NCBI GenBank assembly: GCA_050011415.1
Contig: JBEKJD010000183.1
Location: 1 to 6,519 of the forward strand
DNA: 6,519 nt
Reading direction: 5' to 3'
Source of the DNA: JADFXI01 sp050011415
GTDB lineage: Bacteria > Nitrospirota > Thermodesulfovibrionia > Thermodesulfovibrionales > Dissulfurispiraceae
Positions 1-5,240 of this stretch are shown piece after piece. A program made the translations under genes and the position numbers. The stretch's first letter is position 1. Each line of letters begins with the position of its first letter. The notes beneath the pieces are model-generated. The model saw only the letters and a list, made by a program, of their open reading frames with translations, did not search any database and was not told the DNA's origin.

Positions 1-170
1 CAAAATTCTCCATATTTGCAGTAGCATTTCAGGCGGATGTTACAGGCAGATTTTTGTTTACGCCAAAAAATGAATGATCCTATCGGAGGTTTCTGAACCT
101 GTCACCAAAGACAGTTTGGAAACAGCAGTACACTCCAGTTTTCGGAAGGTGGATGTTGTGGGAGAAGGGA

Positions 171-194
171 TAGACTTCCGGGTTTAGGTAAAAT
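171..194 (+). promoter_or_regulatory. Upstream element of the sigma-like gene, resembling that of the primase-helicase
   Basis: TAGAC-TTCC-GGG-T-TTAG starts 30 bp before ATG 201 and is followed by TAAAAT (189-194), a -10-like hexamer that would place transcription start at or next to the ATG. The same blocks in the same order, with gaps of one or two bases, precede the primase-helicase ATG. No strong Shine-Dalgarno lies between element and start, so leaderless transcription is possible. The match was made by eye with gaps. Confidence 0.28.
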
Positions 195-200
195 AGCGAA

Positions 201-923
201 ATGGACTTCGAACAAACAATCAGAACCCTGAATGGGCTATTAGCTGACAAAAATCCTGCTACATTTAACAGTTCCTGGATACTCAAACACGCTCCCCATT
301 GTTATCGCTTCATTCTTAAAAATATCAGAACGGAACTTGGTTATATAGACTGGGATAAAGTTACTTATGCCTTGAATAAGGAATTTCAGCGGCTCTGGGC
401 ACCAGGACGAAAAGCTAAGAGCCCGGAATCTTATGAGGATTCCTCCGAAGTGAATGTGGTTCTTAATAACTACCAGGAGAAGCTCTACGTATTCATTGCT
501 CCAACTGATCAGCAGGATAGACGAATAAGAGATATGATCAGCATCTCTCTCGTTCGTCTTGCGCAGTATGGCAACATAGCGGCAAAGAAAGAGGTGATGA
601 AACTTGTTGGTTATACTATTGAGGACTGGGTTGCACGGTATAATTTCATGTCTCGCTGGCAAGGGTATGATGAGAAAATTCAAAACTACCTTGAAGTATG
701 CATTCGCCGATATCGCTATACAGGCTCGTTTATCCGGTACGTGTTCAGTACGCTGCAGTATGCAGGCAGGGGCTTACCACCGATGTATGAATATTCTTTG
801 GATGATCCGATAGCTGTCGGCTCGGAGAGGTGTAAAATTGAGAATATTATTATGGATTCCGAAACAAATGAGATTCGTATCTATAAGCGCACTGACTACA
901 GCATATCCGGAATTTACGGTTGA
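201..923 (+). CDS. Uncharacterised protein with a sigma-70 region 2-like C-terminal half
   Basis: I do not recognise this 240-residue protein as a named family. Residues about 115-190 follow the layout of sigma-70 region 2: a helix with LAQYGN and AAKKEV, an aromatic basic helix (EDWVARYNFMSRW), then EKIQNYLEVCIRRYRYTGSFIRYVFSTLQ, where sigma factors have a DDLIQEG..GL..AIR.YD...GSF..Y helix pair. EYSLDDPI (197-204) and KIENIIMDSE (212-221) resemble the linker after region 2 in short sigma factors such as Bacillus SigH (SLDKPI...LLDVI). The protein stops there, so the -35-binding region 4 is absent. The N-terminal 110 residues (SSWILKHAPHCY, IDWDKV) match nothing I know. No signal peptide or membrane segment is visible. 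ATG 201 is the first start after an in-frame TAA at 189-191; the only SD-like sequence is a weak AGG at 186-188. It converges on the primase-helicase gene. The sequence is visibly more A+T-rich than the LPS genes. The CDS is likely real; the sigma relationship is inference. Confidence 0.62.
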   Translation: MDFEQTIRTLNGLLADKNPATFNSSWILKHAPHCYRFILKNIRTELGYIDWDKVTYALNKEFQRLWAPGRKAKSPESYEDSSEVNVVLNNYQEKLYVFIAPTDQQDRRIRDMISISLVRLAQYGNIAAKKEVMKLVGYTIEDWVARYNFMSRWQGYDEKIQNYLEVCIRRYRYTGSFIRYVFSTLQYAGRGLPPMYEYSLDDPIAVGSERCKIENIIMDSETNEIRIYKRTDYSISGIYG

Positions 924-944
924 TATGTGTTTTAGAAATTAACC

Positions 945-3347
945 TTACTGCTTCGATTTCTCATATCCGAGAGCCTTGTAAGCCTTTAATCTCCGTTTAT
1001 ACATTTTTTCGAGAATCGGCATCTTGCTATCGACGTAATCATAAATCCTTATCTCGGTCTTGTTCTCTCGCTGTCGATGAAGTCTACCGGCATACTGGAC
1101 CATCTTTCCTTTGAACGAGAACGGCATAGCTATAAAAAGTGTATCAAGCCTTGGATCATCAAAACCTTCGCCAATATATGGGCCGGTTGCCAAAATGGCG
1201 CGCGTTTCGGTCTCCGGGGTATTAAAGAGCTTCTGGAGCATTTCCCTTCGTTGTGGAGCTTTCATTCCTCCATGCAGCACGACCAAATGGTCAACAGATC
1301 CTTCGATCATGCCCCTTAGCAATTCAAGATGTTCTTTTCTTTCAGTAAGAATGATGGGAGAGCGTCCTTCTCTAAGACTGCTAAGTACATCCATGCAGAT
1401 AAGATCGTTTCTGGCTGTATCGGCTATGAGGAGCGGCCAAATCGAAGTAATGTGGTCGCCTTCGACCCATTCGGATGAAAAATCAGTCTGCCGTTCAACC
1501 AAAAGCTGTCGAAACGCAGCCTCTTTTGTGACGGTCTTTGTGCTTACAGAATAACGAATCGGACCGCACTGCATGATAATAATAGGCTGATGCCCGTCCC
1601 TCCGATATGGGGTGGCGGTAAGGCCGGTGACATACTTCGCGTTTGACGCCATCATAACGCGCTCAAAAGAAACCGCTGAGATATGATGACATTCATCTAC
1701 GATTATCTGCCCGTATTGCCTGATTCGATCGTCTACCCCGTCCCCTTTATCCAGGCTCTGAAGCATAGCGACATCGATGACTCCTGTCGATTTATTCTTG
1801 GCGCCGCCTATCTGTCCCACATTCTTGATGTCCATGTCTAAAAATGATGCGATTTTGGCGCGCCACTGATCGAGCAGCGGCTTGCGATGGACCAGGACAA
1901 GAGCGTTTGCCTTTCTTTCGGCTATTAGCTTGATGCCCAAAACTGTCTTCCCTAAACCAGGAGGAGCAACGAATACGCCGGTATCATGCTTGAGCATCTC
2001 CTTAAAGCCCTTTCTCTGGAGCGGGGTGAGTTCACCCTGAAAGACGAACTCGGCAGGTTCTCCCGCAAATCTCTTGTCGTCAATGTCGAGGTCGATATCA
2101 TTCATCGACAAAAGCTTAGTAAGATCATCCAGACAGCCTCGTGGTATGGCGACATATGAATCAATCTCCTCAGCGCAGGAAATAACTCTTGGAGTCGTAG
2201 CCGTAGAAAAACGCATACTTTGTTTCTTGAAGAATTCAGGGTTCTGAAATGATGAGAGCCGTTTGATTCGCGTTATGAGTTGGGAAGGAAGACCGTCTTT
2301 CTTAATGTAAAGCCGGTTGGCCATAACAACTTTGATTTGATCAGGGAGGGCACATGTGAGCTTTGTGAATATACGTTTGGACAAAGACTGGCTTTCCCAC
2401 GGTGTAGCCTCTTCGTCGCTCTGGCTCGTTGGAATGCCGAGTAGGCCTTTTATCTTAATATTTTCTTCAAGAAATTTTGAGAGTCCGGCAAAAGACATGC
2501 GACAAACGCTTCTAAGGATAGCCCACTGATCAGGGTAAGGTGTCAGGTTTTTGTCGACAAAAACGCTGTTACCGGTTTCCCGCGGAACTTTCTGGAGCGG
2601 CAGTGCTATCAGATTACCGAATCCGCCTTTTGGAAGAGTGTCCTGGTTAGGAAAGAACCTGTCGTAGCTCTTCATGTCGAGCTCATGCCTATGCTCCATA
2701 GTCTCAGTTATCATGAACTCACCGAGTTGGCGGGCGAGTGCGGCCGGCACCGGCTCACTGAAGAATATCCATACGTGCCCCCCGTTGCCCGATCTGGACC
2801 GCTCAAGATAAGCCGGGATTGCGTTTGCCTCGCATGTTGTCAGAAAAGCAGTTGCGTCTTTGGCCCATTCTTCCTTATCGAAATCAACGGCCAGAAACCA
2901 GCAATAATCATCCGCGAGTAATGGATACACGCCGATTGTAATATGTCCGTCAAGGTGCTGTCTGATGACTCCGTCGGTCACGGGAACAAGGGCCCGATGG
3001 TCACATTCACTGCATTTCACCGCTGGCTTTCTGCACACTCCGGATTGCCACTCTTTTTGGCAGACCGGACTGTACCCTGTTTTACCGGTCTTCTTGCTTT
3101 CCCAGAGCTTCGGATAGACGTCTTCCCGGCCTCGAAAAAGGCTTCGAAATATTTGTATCTTTTCTTCAGGAGAAAGAGTGGATGAGAAGGTTTGTTTCTT
3201 TTGCTCATCTGCCTGAGCGGCAACAAGCTTAGTTTGTAGAGCTTGAAGGTGATCAGCAAGGCTTGCTTTCTCCCTGTCTATCTCACTGATACGAGACTTG
3301 AGCTCTTCGATTTCAGCACTAAGTGTTTTTATCAGATGTTCGTTCAT
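945..3347 (-). CDS. Primase-helicase: TOTE-type archaeo-eukaryotic primase fused to SF2 helicase
   Basis: An 800-residue multidomain protein. Residues 1-50 form a heptad-rich coiled coil (AEIEELKSRISEIDREKASL). C96, C105, C112 and C115 make a Cys4 cluster that probably binds zinc. Residues about 120-290 are a primase-polymerase domain with catalytic AVDFD (D155, D157), the SRSGNGGHVW motif (H191), SYDRFFPNQD and GGFGNLIALPLQ. These are hallmarks of the AEP family labelled 'TOTE conflict system' primase. After a linker comes an SF2 helicase: TPLQRKG Q-like motif (441-447), Walker A APPGLGKT (461-468), DECH box (551-554), TATP (577-580), then the second RecA lobe with HGG (692-694) and QYAGRLHR (751-758). 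All key residues are present, so it should be active. The family is proposed to work in anti-invader conflict systems, priming or extending nucleic acid while unwinding it; the role here is inferred. ATG 3347 follows an in-frame TAA at 3354-3356; no Shine-Dalgarno is visible. Confidence 0.9.
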   Translation of the reverse strand: MNEHLIKTLSAEIEELKSRISEIDREKASLADHLQALQTKLVAAQADEQKKQTFSSTLSPEEKIQIFRSLFRGREDVYPKLWESKKTGKTGYSPVCQKEWQSGVCRKPAVKCSECDHRALVPVTDGVIRQHLDGHITIGVYPLLADDYCWFLAVDFDKEEWAKDATAFLTTCEANAIPAYLERSRSGNGGHVWIFFSEPVPAALARQLGEFMITETMEHRHELDMKSYDRFFPNQDTLPKGGFGNLIALPLQKVPRETGNSVFVDKNLTPYPDQWAILRSVCRMSFAGLSKFLEENIKIKGLLGIPTSQSDEEATPWESQSLSKRIFTKLTCALPDQIKVVMANRLYIKKDGLPSQLITRIKRLSSFQNPEFFKKQSMRFSTATTPRVISCAEEIDSYVAIPRGCLDDLTKLLSMNDIDLDIDDKRFAGEPAEFVFQGELTPLQRKGFKEMLKHDTGVFVAPPGLGKTVLGIKLIAERKANALVLVHRKPLLDQWRAKIASFLDMDIKNVGQIGGAKNKSTGVIDVAMLQSLDKGDGVDDRIRQYGQIIVDECHHISAVSFERVMMASNAKYVTGLTATPYRRDGHQPIIIMQCGPIRYSVSTKTVTKEAAFRQLLVERQTDFSSEWVEGDHITSIWPLLIADTARNDLICMDVLSSLREGRSPIILTERKEHLELLRGMIEGSVDHLVVLHGGMKAPQRREMLQKLFNTPETETRAILATGPYIGEGFDDPRLDTLFIAMPFSFKGKMVQYAGRLHRQRENKTEIRIYDYVDSKMPILEKMYKRRLKAYKALGYEKSKQ

Positions 3348-3379
3348 TATTATTTAATGCTAATCCCTGGAACTGTCTA
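3348..3379 (-). promoter_or_regulatory. Upstream element of the primase-helicase gene
   Basis: On the minus strand TAGAC-AG-TTCC-A-GGG-A-TTAG begins 32 bp before ATG 3347 and is followed by the AT-rich TTAAATAATA. TAGACA differs from a consensus -35 at one base and is 17 bp from TAAATA, a poor -10. It shares TAGAC, TTCC, GGG and TTAG with the element before the convergent sigma-like gene, which could mean a common promoter type or operator. Confidence 0.28.
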
Positions 3380-3526
3380 AGATCATGGCTTTACGACTCG
3401 CGGTGACCAATACTTCCACCCTTGTCGACAATATTTTTAATGATAAAATTCTTCTATATGATGCTTATATTAGCAGTGTAACATCAGAAGTAGAAAAAAA
3501 ATAGAACAGGCAAGCCAAGCTCTGCA

Positions 3527-3551
3527 ATTGGAGACGTATTGGAGACGTATT
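3527..3551. repeat. Tandem direct repeat, two copies of ATTGGAGACGT plus a partial third
   Basis: ATTGGAGACGT occurs at 3527-3537 and again exactly at 3538-3548, followed by ATT, then TTGGGGGAT. It lies in the spacer between the tRNA-Ser 3' end and the primase-helicase start. The unit resembles the TTGGGGACGTA sequences I associate with REP-type elements of IS200-like (RAYT) transposases, but no transposase or palindrome is present. It could be a remnant, a regulator site or chance slippage. I see nothing else coding in 3348-3588. Confidence 0.6.
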
Positions 3552-3588
3552 TTGGGGGATTAGTTCCTTTATTTATCAAATATTTAAA

Positions 3589-3679
3589 TGGCGGAGGGGG
3601 TGAGATTCGAACTCACGGTAGGATATAATCCTACAACAATTTTCAAGACTGTCGCCTTAAACCGCTCGGCCACCCCTCC
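3589..3679 (-). tRNA. tRNA-Ser (anticodon UGA)
   Basis: The minus strand folds into a class II tRNA of 91 nt. The 7-bp acceptor stem pairs GGAGGGG (from 3679) with CCCCTCC (ending 3593), followed by discriminator G at 3592 and an encoded CCA at 3591-3589. The D-arm starts TGGCCGAGCGGTT, typical of tRNA-Ser. The anticodon stem is ACAGT/ATTGT with one G-U pair around the loop CTTGAAA, placing anticodon TGA at plus positions 3643-3645. A long variable arm (GTAGGAT..ATCCTAC) and T-arm GTGAGTTCGAATCTCAC complete it. It reads UCA and other UCN serine codons. The 3' end faces the primase-helicase, so it is a candidate integration site for that side. Confidence 0.97.
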
Positions 3680-3692
3680 AGGAGAAGCGCGT

Positions 3693-3719
3693 TTTATACT
3701 ATCAAATTTTATATGTAAA
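3693..3719 (-). promoter_or_regulatory. Candidate promoter for tRNA-Ser
   Basis: On the minus strand TTTACA (3719-3714) is a -35-like element, and after 15 bp TATAAA (3698-3693) is a -10-like element, 13 bp before the first base of the tRNA. The position is right for a short tRNA leader, but the spacer is short and the region is AT-rich enough to give such matches by chance. Confidence 0.35.
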
Positions 3720-3732
3720 TTCTATTATACCA

Positions 3733-4170
3733 CTACCGGAGCTTGAGAAGGACCATTCCTGATAGGGGATCAAGCTCTCGCACAGCATTCACGCCCTTTA
3801 TTTCCATGACGATTGCCTCAAGGACAAGAAAAGTTTCTGTTTTTTCTCTCATGCAGCCGGCCTTCACGCTGTCGTGTTTTGAGTAAGCACCGTGGAAGTG
3901 GAGCTTGGGTTCATCGCCCTGCCAGAAGATAGTGCCCACGCCTACGATCTCATGGCTTTCATTCAGTTCGCGCCAGACAGGCACAGGCGGCATTTTTTCG
4001 GTTTCAGGCCCCACTACAAACCTGCCTCTTTTCATGCCGCCCACAAGATAAAATACTCCAGCCCTGATGTTTTCTTTTTTTGCGATCTCCGCTATCCCGG
4101 GGAGTATATGGTCTCCGTCTTCAAATCTTGCCACTACGACTCTGCCTGGTTCGCCGATTCTATAATCCAT
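3733..4170 (-). CDS. PPC/DUF296 domain protein
   Basis: A 145-residue single-domain protein that matches the PPC (DUF296) family throughout. Recognisable segments are the opening strand with RVVVARFEDGDHILPGIAEIAKKENI, the GVFYLVGGMKRGRFVVG strand pair (39-54), the GTIFWQGDEPKLHFHGAYS segment (79-97) with H91 and H93, and ETFLVLEAIV followed by the DPLSGMVLLKL final strand. In plants this fold is attached to AT-hooks in DNA-binding proteins; bacterial stand-alone members are small, probably trimeric, and of unknown function. The clustered histidines suggest a metal or ligand site, which is inference. No AT-hook, signal peptide or membrane segment is seen. The ATG at 4170 is preceded by AAAGGAG 11 nt upstream, and an in-frame TGA lies two codons before it, fixing the start. 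It lies 41 nt after the WaaC-like gene, with the hairpin between, so co-transcription would need readthrough. Confidence 0.88.
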   Translation of the reverse strand: MDYRIGEPGRVVVARFEDGDHILPGIAEIAKKENIRAGVFYLVGGMKRGRFVVGPETEKMPPVPVWRELNESHEIVGVGTIFWQGDEPKLHFHGAYSKHDSVKAGCMREKTETFLVLEAIVMEIKGVNAVRELDPLSGMVLLKLR

Positions 4171-4193
4171 AATTCACCATTCTCCTTTTATAT

Positions 4194-4242
4194 AAAAATA
4201 CAGGCCATAGCCTATTGCCTATAGCCTATGGCCTGTATTTTT
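4194..4242 (-). terminator. Hairpin terminator at the end of waaC, possibly bidirectional
   Basis: A perfect 17-bp inverted repeat pairs 4194-4210 with 4226-4242 (GC-rich core CAGGCCATAG/CTATGGCCTG) around a 15-nt loop. On the minus strand the 3' arm runs straight into TATTTTTATAT, as in an intrinsic terminator. The 5' arm overlaps the last codons of the WaaC-like gene and the stop lies in the loop. The A-tract on the other arm gives a U-run on the plus strand too, so it could act in both directions. It sits just before the Shine-Dalgarno of the PPC gene, so an attenuator role is also possible. Confidence 0.75.
4204..4231. repeat. Four imperfect tandem heptamers (CCTATNG)
   Basis: On the plus strand GCCATAG, CCTATTG, CCTATAG and CCTATGG follow one another without spacing (4204-4210, 4211-4217, 4218-4224, 4225-4231). 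The array supplies the loop and part of both arms of the terminator hairpin. It also encodes the last residues and stop codon of the heptosyltransferase. Because the unit is 7 bp, gain or loss of one copy would shift the reading frame at the very C-terminus. Confidence 0.8.
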
Positions 4243-5240
4243 TCATAAACTTCTTCGACTGAAATGGATTCCATACATTTGATGTCTTTGCATTTCTTTT
4301 TATAGCACGGTGCGCAGGGGGTATCTGCCTTGATGACAATGTGCCCGCTGCCGTATGGCCCCGTCCTTGCAGGACTGGTCGGGCCAAACAATGCTGCAAC
4401 GGGCACGCCGCATGCCGCGGCAATGTGCATGGGGCCTGAGTCGTTCGTCACCATTAATCTGGCATTCCTGATAAGGGAAATCAATTCTTTGATATCGGTC
4501 TTTCCTGCCATAGATACTGCCTTGCCTTCAGAGAGTGATACCGCCTCTTTTGCCAGGGTATCATCTTCTTTGGAGCCGATAATTATACTCCGTATGCCGA
4601 ACAGGGAAGCGAGCCGCCCGAAACGCTCCGCAGGCCACTGTTTTGTCTTCCATCGGGCGCCGGGAGCAAGCACTACATAATCTCCGAGTTCCTGTTTCAG
4701 CTGTCGGATTTCCGGTGATTCTTTAACAATCGGAAGAGGGAACGCAATGCTGCTGGTGTCGCAGCCCAGGGCTGAGGCTATATTGAGATAACGGTCAACC
4801 GCGTGTACGTCCCTGCCGCCAGTGATTATATGCGTGTAAAAAAGACGACTTCCTTCCCGCGCCTCGCTGAATCCTAATCGCACAGGTGCTTTCGTTGCAG
4901 CAGTCAGTATGCCGCTCCTCAGCAGACCCTGGAGGTCAACCGCGATATCATAAGATTCGCCACCAAGTGCGCTCAGCAGATTTCTGAGCTCGGACACTGT
5001 CCCGTGTATCTTTTTTATTTTTTTCCACTGGTCTTTGTTAATGACCCAGAGTTTCTGCACCATCGGATGATTTTCAAGCAGACCTTCGAGCCCCTTTGCA
5101 ATCACCCAATGAATTTCAGCATCGGGAAAAGATTCCCGTATGACATTAAGAAAAGGCAGGCTGTGCACAACATCGCCCAGCGAACTCGGTTTAATAATGA
5201 GCAGCTTCCGGGGTGCCTCTTTTATATTAAGCCGCTCCAT
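4212..5240 (-). CDS. waaC: Lipopolysaccharide heptosyltransferase I (WaaC-like, GT9)
   Basis: A GT-B fold, GT9-family glycosyltransferase of 342 residues, close to the usual length. It would transfer the first L-glycero-D-manno-heptose from the ADP-sugar onto Kdo of lipid A at the cytoplasmic face of the inner membrane. The N-terminal IIKPSSLGDVVHSLP (15-29) is the heptosyltransferase I signature, with D23 at the catalytic-base position. VDLQGLLRSG (101-110) and GFSEAREGSRLFYTH (123-137) are also type I features. The C-terminal domain has APGARWKTKQWP (192-203) and the donor-binding TNDSGPMHIA (265-274). A Cys cluster, C309, C312, C317, C322, is shared with the upstream heptosyltransferase; it is probably structural. 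ATG 5240 has AAGGTGA about 10 nt upstream and overlaps the end of the waaF-gmhB gene by 14 bp, which suggests translational coupling. The last seven residues (QAIGYRQ) are encoded by a heptamer repeat, so the C-terminal tail is probably not conserved. The type I assignment is by motif, not alignment. Confidence 0.88.
   Translation of the reverse strand: MERLNIKEAPRKLLIIKPSSLGDVVHSLPFLNVIRESFPDAEIHWVIAKGLEGLLENHPMVQKLWVINKDQWKKIKKIHGTVSELRNLLSALGGESYDIAVDLQGLLRSGILTAATKAPVRLGFSEAREGSRLFYTHIITGGRDVHAVDRYLNIASALGCDTSSIAFPLPIVKESPEIRQLKQELGDYVVLAPGARWKTKQWPAERFGRLASLFGIRSIIIGSKEDDTLAKEAVSLSEGKAVSMAGKTDIKELISLIRNARLMVTNDSGPMHIAAACGVPVAALFGPTSPARTGPYGSGHIVIKADTPCAPCYKKKCKDIKCMESISVEEVYEKIQAIGYRQ

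Noticed and set aside
240..683. A 147-codon open frame on the minus strand
   Set aside because: Antisense to the sigma-like gene, with no motif; the plus-strand frame has a coherent domain pattern.
924..944. Terminator between the convergent genes
   Set aside because: Only 21 bp, with no inverted repeat or U-run that I can find.
3017..3259. An 80-codon minus-strand frame inside the primase-helicase
   Set aside because: Out of frame with the Cys4 and primase motifs, which are encoded by the 800-residue frame across the same bases.
1..3500. Second copy of the tRNA-Ser 3' end as an attachment repeat
   Set aside because: No match to the T-arm plus acceptor sequence was seen by eye on either strand.
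3721..3730. TATAAT on the minus strand at 3729-3724 as the tRNA -10 element
   Set aside because: It is about 45 bp from the tRNA 5' end and has no well-placed -35; the TATAAA at 3698-3693 fits better.
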